Notes under the pieces: model-generated
Databases searched by the model: none
What the model was told of the DNA's origin: nothing
The model's input: the letters and a program-made list of their open reading frames with translations, nothing else
NCBI GenBank assembly: GCA_021648755.1
Contig: JAKISG010000017.1
Coordinates: 1-51,992 of the forward strand
Length of the DNA stretch: 51,992 bases
Source of the DNA: Flavobacteriaceae bacterium
GTDB taxonomy: Bacteria > Bacteroidota > Bacteroidia > Flavobacteriales > Flavobacteriaceae
Direction of reading: 5' to 3'
Part shown: positions 1 to 7,039 of the stretch, piece after piece
Numbering within the stretch: the stretch's first letter is position 1
Layout: each line of letters opens with the position of its first letter
Made by a program: the position numbers and the translations under genes

Positions 1-112
1 TTGTATATGAATAGTTGGGCTTTTAAAAGCACTTATTTTCGGTTTATCTCTATCTTTATTTAAAAGCACTAAATTTGATTTAATCACTTGTTGCCCAATG
101 ATTTATATACTT
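1..112. repeat. Imperfect inverted repeat beside the ATPase-nuclease cassette, cut by the window edge
   Basis: Bases 1-20 and 93-112 are inverted copies of one another: reading 93-112 against the reverse complement of 1-20 gives GCCCAA, two mismatches, ATT, one mismatch, ATATAC, then two mismatches (15 of 20 match). The intervening 72 bases hold a 12-base direct repeat, TTTAAAAGCACT, at 22-33 and 59-70. The palindrome abuts the 14-base boundary repeat at 113-126. No gene is visible here. The layout resembles a folded recombination site, such as an integron attC-like hairpin, but that reading is an inference. Confidence 0.55.
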
Positions 113-126
113 TGTTGTGCGTAGGC
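113..126. repeat. Left copy of a 14-bp inverted repeat bounding the two-gene cassette
   Basis: TGTTGTGCGTAGGC here is the reverse complement, with one mismatch, of GCTTACGCACAACA at 2157-2170. The repeat touches the stop codon of the nuclease-like gene (TAA at 129-127 on the minus strand). Together the copies enclose about 2.06 kb containing only the ATPase and nuclease-like genes, which suggests a cassette or transfer boundary. Confidence 0.6.
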
Positions 127-690
127 TTAATCTAAATAAAATTTGATATGAAAATCCTTTGAATGAGGATGTTCATAAACTCCATTTTCTTTTAAACACT
201 CGTGAATTAATTTCTTTTTATTTGAACGAGATTCAGTTATTTGAATTTGTTTAAAATGTAAATTATTGCCTGTTAAGTTAATATCAATATTAAGGCGATT
301 TATGGTTGCCATTAGATAATTAACAAAGCATTCTCCTGCTTCTAATTGCCTTTTACCAGACGAGTGCCTTCCTTTTTTTAATTCAATTAAAAAAACAAAG
401 AGATGAACCCTTTCCTCTACAAATAAAATGTAATCACACATTTTTTTTAAGTGGCTAATACCTTTTCCATCATCTTTTTTAGTATCAGTATCAGTATCAG
501 TAAAAAAAGGAAAAATATCTTTTTTTTGATCATATTTATAAAGTGTATATTCAATATCACGAGACGAAATTATTTTTCTTTTCATTTCGAATACTTTTCC
601 CTTTTTGTCTTTATCTACTTCTCTTAGAATTTGACTTTTATCGCAAAATTTTTGGTGTAATATTGTATTTATGATTTGTATTTTACTCAT
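127..690 (-). CDS. Small PD-(D/E)xK nuclease-like protein, partner of the adjacent ATPase
   Basis: This 187-residue protein matches no named family that I recognise. The middle carries a pattern typical of PD-(D/E)xK nucleases: D86 at the start of a hydrophobic strand (residues 85-91), then a second hydrophobic strand ending in E103-L-K105, followed by a helix with Q115. That D-(16)-ExK-Q order is the fold's catalytic signature; nuclease activity is inferred. Residues 64-70 are a run of Asp-Thr pairs encoded by a perfect AGTATC hexamer repeat at 481-498. The ATG starts 3 bases after the ATPase stop (TAA GGT ATG in gene sense), so the two are surely cotranscribed and probably form one toxin/defence module. 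The stop codon abuts the boundary repeat. There is no signal peptide or membrane segment, so it is cytoplasmic. Confidence 0.55.
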   Translation of the reverse strand: MSKIQIINTILHQKFCDKSQILREVDKDKKGKVFEMKRKIISSRDIEYTLYKYDQKKDIFPFFTDTDTDTKKDDGKGISHLKKMCDYILFVEERVHLFVFLIELKKGRHSSGKRQLEAGECFVNYLMATINRLNIDINLTGNNLHFKQIQITESRSNKKKLIHECLKENGVYEHPHSKDFHIKFYLD

Positions 691-693
691 ACC

Positions 694-2079
694 TTATTCG
701 TTATTGCCAAATCTAAGCGTATAATATAAATCATCCGTTAATTTATTCTGTTTTTCAATTTCATTATCAATTGAAGGTATATTAAATCCATATTCAGAAA
801 TAGGTATTAAATCCACATCTGCTTGTTTTTTTAAACGATAATGAAAGTAATGTACATCTATATCATCTTTATTAATATATTCACCTTTCTTGAAATTATA
901 CTCTTTTTTTATTTTCTTTATTTCTTCATCATTAGATGAAAGCATAATTAAATTATTTATTTCTCTTAAAATATAGTCGCTATGAGTACTAACAACTAAA
1001 TTAAGACCTTTATTAATTAACTGTGCTAAAATTCGAGTGAGTTTAATCTGATTGTCAGGATGTAAGTTCAGTTCAGGCTCATCAATAATAACTAAATCAT
1101 TTTTTTTAGCAGAATATTTTAGATAAATAACTAAACCTGCTAAAGTCTTGACAATTGAAGAACTTTGATGAAACGATAAGGTTTTGTTTTTTGGTGTTTT
1201 ATTACTTGAAAATTCAACATCTCCTTCTTTACCAACAACAACTTTTCCGTCTAATAAATCCTCTTCCATTTTTAAAGCAAAATCGTAATAGATACTATTA
1301 GTTTTTTTTATTGTATCTAAATCATCCGCAACTTTTAAACAATCTCTAATCGGTTGTGGATATCTATTAGATGAACTAAATAACAAATCAAATCTATTAA
1401 AATCTTTGGTTGAAGATAATTTTTTGATTAAATCATATTTTTCGTTGTTCTTTATTGATAATTCTTTGTTGAATGTAAAAATTGAATTTCTTTCAACTGG
1501 AAAAATTGTAGAAGACATTACCGGATAATAAATTAGTTTTGAATATAACATTGGTAAAAATGCTATATCAAAATATCTTAAAAACTCTTCATTTTTAATA
1601 GTGTCTTCAAAAAGGCAAATTTTAATTTTATTCTTTTTATCCTTAATTATTTTTAATGAATATTGATGAAATTTAATAACTTCATCTATTTCAATAGTTT
1701 CAATTCTGTTTACAAAATCTTCTTTCGTTTCGTGAAAAATGATTTCTGTTTTTGAAAAAAAATCTTTTGACTTACTTTCTGGTATAGAAAATAATTTCCA
1801 AAGATTTGGTTTTATTTTATTATTTTCTATTTGCATAAAATCAAACATTTTTGAAATGTTTAATGGTATTTCTACTTCATTATTTTCGAGTAAATCATCT
1901 ATATATTTTTTATCAACACTTATGCCTAAACTCTTATTATCTAAAGAAGTAATTGCATATAAAATGTAAGCCATATAGGTTTTTCCTGTGCTATTTCCTC
2001 CACAAAATATATTTAACTTTTTACTTAAGTCAATTGTTGCATCTTTTACAGCACCAAGATTTTTAATTTGTACTTTCAT
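694..2079 (-). CDS. ABC/AAA-type ATPase (AAA_15/AAA_21-like), probable defence or toxin regulator
   Basis: This 461-residue protein begins with an SMC/ABC-like N-terminus and a Walker A motif GGNSTGKT at residues 27-34. The signature-like segment (SFHQSSSIVKTLAG) is near residue 305, Walker B with catalytic glutamate lies at 329-336 (LVIIDEPE), and an H-loop STHSD starts at 365. This is the arrangement of OLD/RecF-like ATPases used in many anti-phage systems (PARIS AriA, septu PtuA, retron ATPases). There is no TOPRIM domain after the ATPase, so it is not a fused OLD nuclease. It is followed at 3 bases by the nuclease-like gene, and the natural reading is an ATP-dependent sensor controlling that effector. 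Substrate and trigger are unknown. Confidence 0.75.
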   Translation of the reverse strand: MKVQIKNLGAVKDATIDLSKKLNIFCGGNSTGKTYMAYILYAITSLDNKSLGISVDKKYIDDLLENNEVEIPLNISKMFDFMQIENNKIKPNLWKLFSIPESKSKDFFSKTEIIFHETKEDFVNRIETIEIDEVIKFHQYSLKIIKDKKNKIKICLFEDTIKNEEFLRYFDIAFLPMLYSKLIYYPVMSSTIFPVERNSIFTFNKELSIKNNEKYDLIKKLSSTKDFNRFDLLFSSSNRYPQPIRDCLKVADDLDTIKKTNSIYYDFALKMEEDLLDGKVVVGKEGDVEFSSNKTPKNKTLSFHQSSSIVKTLAGLVIYLKYSAKKNDLVIIDEPELNLHPDNQIKLTRILAQLINKGLNLVVSTHSDYILREINNLIMLSSNDEEIKKIKKEYNFKKGEYINKDDIDVHYFHYRLKKQADVDLIPISEYGFNIPSIDNEIEKQNKLTDDLYYTLRFGNNE

Positions 2080-2098
2080 TTTTAAAAATATCTTTTAA

Positions 2099-2127
2099 CA
2101 AAGGTAATGTTTTTTACAAAATCTACA
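2099..2127 (-). promoter_or_regulatory. Candidate Bacteroidetes promoter of the ATPase-nuclease pair
   Basis: On the minus strand TACCTTTG (2106-2099) fits the -7 consensus TAnnTTTG, and a TTG lies 18 bases upstream (2127-2125). The box is 19 bases before the ATPase ATG. The promoter lies inside the boundary repeats, so the cassette would carry its own expression signal. Confidence 0.5.
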
Positions 2128-2156
2128 ATACTAATTTCTGTAAAGGTTGTTTTTTT

Positions 2157-2170
2157 GCTTACGCACAACA
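2157..2170. repeat. Right copy of the 14-bp inverted repeat bounding the two-gene cassette
   Basis: GCTTACGCACAACA matches the reverse complement of 113-126 at 13 of 14 positions. It sits upstream of the ATPase promoter. Unlike the left side, I see no matching long palindrome on the outer side of this copy. Confidence 0.6.
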
Positions 2171-2403
2171 CGCAGATAAACATATTAAACAATCTTGCAC
2201 AATTGTATATTAAATTTACACGCATTATATGTACAAATGTAGTCAATTCAATGGGCTTTTAATAATTTTTAACTATTTTATTAAGAATCACTATAAAATT
2301 TTTTTATCTTATTTTATAAAAATTTTACTATTGGTGTAATATGTAATCTTTTTTATTAATTTTAAAGCATTTTGAAAAAACAGATTTACATTCTATTTTT
2401 ATC

Positions 2404-2411
2404 TATATTTG
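2404..2411 (+). promoter_or_regulatory. -7 box of the GGGP synthase gene, 5 bases before its ATG
   Basis: TATATTTG fits TAnnTTTG exactly. Only 5 bases separate it from the ATG at 2417, so transcription should start at or next to the start codon (leaderless mRNA). It also argues against the upstream in-frame TTG at 2372, which would lie before the transcript. Confidence 0.6.
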
Positions 2412-2416
2412 CCTTG

Positions 2417-3136
2417 ATGATTTTAGATACTATTAATACGGCAAAAATAAATAAAGAAAAGTTACTTGCTATTTTACTTGACCCTGATAAAATTGAATTA
2501 GAAAATTTACCTTCTATTATTAAAAAAATTGATAAATCGTCTGCAAATTTAATTTTTGTAGGTGGTAGTTTACTTTTTAAAAATGTATTAGATGAGTTTT
2601 TAAAAATTGTAAAGCAAAATACAAATTTACCTGTGATTTTATTTCCAGGGTCTGCAATTCAAATTTCAAATGAAGCAGATGCTATTTTATTTTTACAATT
2701 AATTTCGGGTAGAAATCCAGAATACTTAATTAGTAACCAAGTAATTGCTGCTCCTTTATTAAAACAAACTAATTTGGAAGTTATTTCAACGGGCTATTTA
2801 TTAATTGAAAGTGGAAGAGAAACTACAGCGTCTTATATTAGTAATACCAAACCATTACCTGCACATAAGCCAGAAATAGCAGTAGCAACTGCATTGGCAG
2901 GAGAGTACATAGGTCATAAATTAATTTATTTAGATGGTGGTTCGGGTGCTTTAAACCCTGTTTCTATTACATTGATTAAAAAAGTAGCAAAAGCAATAAA
3001 TTTGCCAATTATTGTTGGTGGAGGTCTAAAAACGAAACAACAAATAGATGCTGTCTTTAATGCTGGCGCAACTGTTGTAGTTGTTGGTACTGCTTTTGAA
3101 GATGATACTACTATTTTAAAAAGGATATCACAATAA
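2417..3136 (+). CDS. Geranylgeranylglyceryl phosphate synthase (GGGP synthase family)
   Basis: Joins a polyprenyl diphosphate to sn-glycerol 1-phosphate, forming the ether bond typical of archaeal lipids; Bacteroidetes carry a group of these TIM-barrel enzymes. From the ATG at 2417 the protein is 239 residues, the usual family length. LDPDK (21-25) is the N-terminal motif; YLDGGSGA (171-178), VGGGL (200-204) and GTAFE (224-228) are the phosphate- and substrate-binding loops. An in-frame TTG at 2372 would add 15 hydrophobic residues, but the promoter box lies between it and the ATG, so I reject it. The cyclase gene follows after 25 bases, and a short-chain polyprenyl synthase that could supply the prenyl donor lies nearby on the other strand. 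The prenyl chain length used cannot be read from sequence. Confidence 0.93.
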   Translation: MILDTINTAKINKEKLLAILLDPDKIELENLPSIIKKIDKSSANLIFVGGSLLFKNVLDEFLKIVKQNTNLPVILFPGSAIQISNEADAILFLQLISGRNPEYLISNQVIAAPLLKQTNLEVISTGYLLIESGRETTASYISNTKPLPAHKPEIAVATALAGEYIGHKLIYLDGGSGALNPVSITLIKKVAKAINLPIIVGGGLKTKQQIDAVFNAGATVVVVGTAFEDDTTILKRISQ

Positions 3137-3161
3137 ATATTCTGATAAGTTAAAACTAGAA

Positions 3162-3905
3162 ATGAAAGCTAAAATAAAAATTAATAAAAAAAAATACAAA
3201 GTTAATTTATCTAAACCTATAGATATTTCTATCGCTTTAGAAAACAATAAAGGCGCTTTGGCCTGGTACGTGAACAATCCAACTATAGAGCCTGTTATAG
3301 ATGGTAATTTTATTGGTTCGGTTGCTAAAGGGGCTTCTGCAAATTTTAATAAAATTACATTTTACCCACATGCAAATGCTACACATACTGAATGTGTTGG
3401 GCATATTACTAAAGATTTTTATAGTGTTAATCAATCTTTAAAAAAATTCTTTTTTTTAGCAGAATTAATTACGATTACACCAAAAAAGCAAAAAGAGAAT
3501 TTGATAATTACCAAAAAACAAATTAAAAAAAATATTCAAAATAAAAATATAAAAGCCTTAATTATTAGAACATCTCCTAATACAAAAGACAAATTAAATA
3601 AAAATTATTCTAACACAAATCCTGCTTATTTATTAGAAGAAACTGCTCTTTATTTACGAAAAATAGGAATTAAACATTTGTTAATCGATTTGCCATCGGT
3701 TGATAAAGAAAAAGATGCTGGTAAACTAGTTTCTCACAAAGCATTTTGGAATTTTAATGATAGACCAAGATTAGATGCTACCATTACTGAGTTTGTTTAT
3801 GTAAACAACACTGTTAAAGATGATTTATATTTGTTAAATTTACAAATTGCTTCTATTGAAAATAATGCTAGTTTAAGTAAGCCTATTATTTACAAAATAA
3901 GATAA
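3162..3905 (+). CDS. Cyclase-family metal-dependent hydrolase (kynurenine formamidase-like)
   Basis: This 247-residue protein belongs to the cyclase/arylformamidase fold (PF04199). The metal site is recognisable as H70...T74-H75-x-E77...G80-H81, a variant of the classical HxGTHxDxPxH with Glu in place of Asp and one extra residue after the first His. The C-terminal half carries the conserved block around residues 170-205 (GIKHLLIDLPSVDK). It lacks a signal peptide, so it is cytoplasmic. It lies 25 bases after the GGGP synthase gene and is probably cotranscribed, although a metabolic link is not obvious. The substrate is unknown; the kynurenine name is only family-level. Confidence 0.8.
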   Translation: MKAKIKINKKKYKVNLSKPIDISIALENNKGALAWYVNNPTIEPVIDGNFIGSVAKGASANFNKITFYPHANATHTECVGHITKDFYSVNQSLKKFFFLAELITITPKKQKENLIITKKQIKKNIQNKNIKALIIRTSPNTKDKLNKNYSNTNPAYLLEETALYLRKIGIKHLLIDLPSVDKEKDAGKLVSHKAFWNFNDRPRLDATITEFVYVNNTVKDDLYLLNLQIASIENNASLSKPIIYKIR

Positions 3906-3936
3906 ATTTTAAAAACATAGCTTAAAAATTTCTATT

Positions 3937-4905
3937 TCAATCTATACGATTAAGTAAAGTTTTAGTTAACCCTATAAAAATAGATTTCTTAGCGTCGCTT
4001 AATGTAGTTTTACTTAAACTATGATATGCAAAATCTGTGTATTTTTTTATTGCTACCTTAATTAGTTTTGGAATTTTATATTTACGATATAACAAACTAA
4101 CTTCATTTATTTTTTTATCTAAATTGTTGGTTGTTGTATATAATTTTAACAGTTTTTCTTTATCAGATAAAGAACTTAATTTAAGTAATTTTAAATATAA
4201 AAAAGTCTTTTTATTTTCTATAATATCTCCACCAATTTTTTTGCCAAATGTTTTGGTATCGCCAAAAGTATCTAAATAATCATCTTGCAACTGAAAAGCA
4301 ATACCCAAATTTAAACCAAATTCATAGATATAATCTGTATTTTTTTTAGATGTTTTAGCAATTATTGCTCCCATTTTTAAAGAACAGGCTACCAAGACGG
4401 CTGTTTTAGAAGTTATCATTTTTAAATAATCTGCAATGGTAACGTTTTCTTGAGTTTCAAAATTAATATCATACTGTTGTCCTTCACAAACTTCTAAGGC
4501 TGTTTTATTAAATAGTGACATTAATTCTTTAAAAATTGTACCATCATAAGCCTCAAACAACTTATTTGCCATCAATAACATTGCATCGCCAGAAAGAATA
4601 CCTGTGTTTATATTCCATTTTTCATGTACCGTATGCTTACCTCTTCTGATAGTTGCATGATCCATAATATCATCATGTATTAAAGTAAAATTATGAAAGA
4701 CCTCGATTGCTAATGATGCAGGTAGTGCTTTTTTATAAGTAGTTCCAAAAGCATCACAAGCTATTAATGCTAATATTGGTCGTAACCTTTTTCCTCCTAA
4801 ATTTAAAATATATGTAATAGGCTCATATAATTTTTTTGGCTCTTTAAGAAAAATTTTATTTTCTAAATAATCTAAAAATACGGATTTATAAGTTTCTAAA
4901 TTCAA
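3937..4905 (-). CDS. Polyprenyl (farnesyl/geranylgeranyl) diphosphate synthase
   Basis: This 322-residue trans-prenyltransferase condenses isopentenyl diphosphate with allylic diphosphates. Visible motifs are GGKR (38-41, diphosphate binding), the first aspartate-rich motif DDIMD (78-82) and the second DDYLD (208-212), followed by GKKIGGDI. Bulky F73 five residues before the first motif favours a short product (C15-C20). The start codon is TTG at 4905; no in-frame ATG fits, and the N-terminus YEPITYILNLGGKR sits at the expected distance. It is divergent from the efflux operon, and its upstream region overlaps the palindromic TetR site, so it might share that control. Bacteroidetes often annotate this gene as ispA or a GGPP synthase. 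Confidence 0.9.
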   Translation of the reverse strand: MNLETYKSVFLDYLENKIFLKEPKKLYEPITYILNLGGKRLRPILALIACDAFGTTYKKALPASLAIEVFHNFTLIHDDIMDHATIRRGKHTVHEKWNINTGILSGDAMLLMANKLFEAYDGTIFKELMSLFNKTALEVCEGQQYDINFETQENVTIADYLKMITSKTAVLVACSLKMGAIIAKTSKKNTDYIYEFGLNLGIAFQLQDDYLDTFGDTKTFGKKIGGDIIENKKTFLYLKLLKLSSLSDKEKLLKLYTTTNNLDKKINEVSLLYRKYKIPKLIKVAIKKYTDFAYHSLSKTTLSDAKKSIFIGLTKTLLNRID

Positions 4906-4962
4906 GGACTATTAATTTTAGGGTAAAGATAATTTTTTTTCAATGAAAAAAATAAAAACTTT

Positions 4963-4990
4963 GGAAACTTTTTTTGTTTTTAAAGTTTCC
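4963..4990. promoter_or_regulatory. Palindromic operator candidate for the TetR regulator
   Basis: GGAAACTTT (4963-4971) and AAAGTTTCC (4982-4990) form a perfect 9-bp inverted repeat with a 10-base spacer, a normal size for a TetR-dimer site. It overlaps the -33 element and fills much of the spacer of the tetR promoter, the classic position for autorepression. A further AAACTTT directly repeats at 4956-4962. Confidence 0.65.
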
Positions 4991-5003
4991 TTTTGTATAT
5001 TTG
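4973..5003 (+). promoter_or_regulatory. Canonical Bacteroidetes promoter of the tetR-efflux operon
   Basis: TTTG (4973-4976), a 19-base spacer, and TATATTTG (4996-5003) match the Bacteroidetes primary sigma-factor consensus exactly in sequence and spacing. The ATG at 5014 follows 10 bases later. Confidence 0.8.
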
Positions 5004-5013
5004 CAATCAAATT

Positions 5014-5607
5014 ATGCAAGAAAAAATATTAAATACTGCCATTGAAGAGTTTTTAACTAACGGTTTTAAAAGCGTTACTATGGATGATATTGCGACTAAA
5101 TTAGCAATTTCAAAAAAAACAATTTATATCTACTATAAAAATAAAACAACGCTAGTTGAAGCAACAGTAATGGCTGTTTTTGATAAAATTAATCTTGGTA
5201 TTGATTGTATTTGTGCTTTAGAAAAGAATGCTATCGAAGAACTATTTAATATTAAAGAATTTGTAATTGAAAATTTAAACGGTGAAAAAAATTCACCGCA
5301 ATATCAACTAAAAAAATATTATCCTTTGTTATTTGCTAAGTTACATAGCATGCAGTTTGAAGTAATACAAAAATGCGTATCCGAAAATATTATACGTGGT
5401 ATTAAATCAGGTATTTACCGTAAAGAAGTAGATATTGATTTTATTACTAGAATATATTTTTCTGGCATTATCGCCATAAAAGATATTGATCTCTTTCCGT
5501 TGGGAAAAAATAATATGAAACTGATGTTAGAATTTTTTTTAGATTACCACATTAGAGCAATTGCAACTGTAAAAGGAGTAAAAAAATTAAACCAATTATT
5601 AAAATGA
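5014..5607 (+). CDS. TetR/AcrR-family transcriptional regulator of the efflux operon
   Basis: This 197-residue protein has an N-terminal TetR helix-turn-helix at about residues 9-45 (GFKSVTMDDIATKLAISKKTIYIYY), followed by an alpha-helical ligand-binding domain of normal length. A longer reading from TTG 4993 is unlikely because that codon precedes the -7 box. It is the first gene of the operon and overlaps tolC by ATGA (5604-5607), indicating translational coupling. The palindrome at 4963-4990 in its own promoter makes it the likely autorepressor of the pump genes, released by some pump substrate. The ligand is unknown. Confidence 0.88.
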   Translation: MQEKILNTAIEEFLTNGFKSVTMDDIATKLAISKKTIYIYYKNKTTLVEATVMAVFDKINLGIDCICALEKNAIEELFNIKEFVIENLNGEKNSPQYQLKKYYPLLFAKLHSMQFEVIQKCVSENIIRGIKSGIYRKEVDIDFITRIYFSGIIAIKDIDLFPLGKNNMKLMLEFFLDYHIRAIATVKGVKKLNQLLK

Positions 5608-6935
5608 AATATACGCTATTAATCCTAATTTTTATTTTTAATCTAAATATTCTATTTGCTCAAGAAAATACGTATTCTTTAGATCAAGCGGTAGATTTTG
5701 CTATTACAAACAGTTATGCATCTAAAAATGCAAGCCTAGATATAGATAAAGCAGAAAAAAAGAGTTGGGAAACAACAACTATTGGTTTACCACAAATTAA
5801 TGCAAATGTAGATTATCAAAACTTTATAAGACAACCTATTTCTTTAATTCCAGCAGCGTTTTTTGGCGGTGCAGTAGGAGAATTTGCTGAAGTTAATTTC
5901 GGAACAAAGCAAAATATAAATGCAAGCGCAACTTTATCCCAATTGTTATTTGATGGTTCTTATTTAGTCGGATTACAGTCTGCTAAAGTCTTTTTAAAAA
6001 TTTCTGAATTAGCAAAAATAAAAACGGAACAAGCTATTAGAGAAGCAGTTATTAATGCTTACGGAAATGTCCTTTTAACTAGAGAATCTATTACTATTTT
6101 AGAAAATAATGTAAAAATTATAACTAAAAATATTAACGACACACAACAAATTTTTGAAAACGGTTTTGCAGAAGAACAAGATGTAGAACAACTTAAAATC
6201 ACAAGAGCAACATTAAAAAATCAATTAAATAGATCTAATAGACTATTAGAGGTAGCAAAAAATATGCTTAAAATAACTATGGGAATTGTTATTGATAGAC
6301 CTATAAATCTTACTGAAACACTCGAGTCTTTAGTACAAAAAAATATGGATTTGGAGTTGTATGCAACAGCATTTAATTTAGACAACCATATTGACTATAA
6401 GATTGCACAAAACAGTGTTACTGCAAGCGAACTTTTAATGAAATTTGAAAAAAGTAAAGCTTTACCATCATTATCAGCTTTTATAAATTATGCTGTAACT
6501 GCAAATAATGACAATTTTAGATTTATAGAATCAGAACAAAAATGGTTTGGCTCTTCGCTTTTTGGCGTTAGTTTAAACGTACCTATTTTTAGTAGTTTTA
6601 AACGTGACGCGAAAACACAACAGGCTAAAATTGTACTAAATCAATCGCAAATAAAATTAGACGAAACAGCTCAGAAACTAAAATTACAAGTTGCATCTAC
6701 TAAAGCAAATTACCAATTTGCAATAGAAAATTATCAAACAACTAAAGAAAACTTAGATTTAGCAAAACGTATTGAAAAGAAAGAACAAATCAAATTTTTT
6801 GAAGGTGTTAGTACCAGTTTTAACCTATCACAGGCGCAAAATCAACTCTACACCATACAACAACAATATTTACAAGCAATCGTTGCTATTATTAATGCAA
6901 AAGTTGGTTTAGAGAGTGCTTTGAATCAAAAATGA
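5604..6935 (+). CDS. TolC-family outer membrane efflux channel
   Basis: This 443-residue protein has a signal peptide (hydrophobic residues 4-18, likely cleavage after A19 before QE) and two outer membrane efflux protein repeats (about 25-220 and 240-435) rich in long helices and heptads. It forms the trimeric exit duct for the downstream adaptor and RND pump. Length and layout are normal for the family. The start overlaps the tetR stop. The 104-base gap to the adaptor gene holds no separate gene. Confidence 0.9.
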   Translation: MKYTLLILIFIFNLNILFAQENTYSLDQAVDFAITNSYASKNASLDIDKAEKKSWETTTIGLPQINANVDYQNFIRQPISLIPAAFFGGAVGEFAEVNFGTKQNINASATLSQLLFDGSYLVGLQSAKVFLKISELAKIKTEQAIREAVINAYGNVLLTRESITILENNVKIITKNINDTQQIFENGFAEEQDVEQLKITRATLKNQLNRSNRLLEVAKNMLKITMGIVIDRPINLTETLESLVQKNMDLELYATAFNLDNHIDYKIAQNSVTASELLMKFEKSKALPSLSAFINYAVTANNDNFRFIESEQKWFGSSLFGVSLNVPIFSSFKRDAKTQQAKIVLNQSQIKLDETAQKLKLQVASTKANYQFAIENYQTTKENLDLAKRIEKKEQIKFFEGVSTSFNLSQAQNQLYTIQQQYLQAIVAIINAKVGLESALNQK

Positions 6936-7039
6936 AAAGTGAAAAATATACTAGTTACTTAGTAAAAAAAACAATTTAAATAAATCTTTGCAATTTTTGC
7001 AAAAAAAACCTAGCGAACCTTGTGATTAAATACATAAAA

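Larger units (their letters stand above)
2080..2416. other. Divergent intergenic region between the ATPase cassette and the GGGP synthase gene
   Basis: This 337-base stretch has no convincing gene. It contains the minus-strand promoter candidate of the ATPase (2099-2127), the right boundary repeat (2157-2170), an A+T-rich stretch with a small palindrome (ACAAT/ATTGT around 2190-2206), and the plus-strand -7 box of the GGGP synthase gene at 2404-2411. Confidence 0.7.

Noticed and set aside
2372..2416. TTG start that would add 15 hydrophobic residues to GGGP synthase, looking like a signal peptide
   Set aside because: The -7 box (2404-2411) lies between it and the ATG, so those codons would not be transcribed; the family is cytoplasmic.
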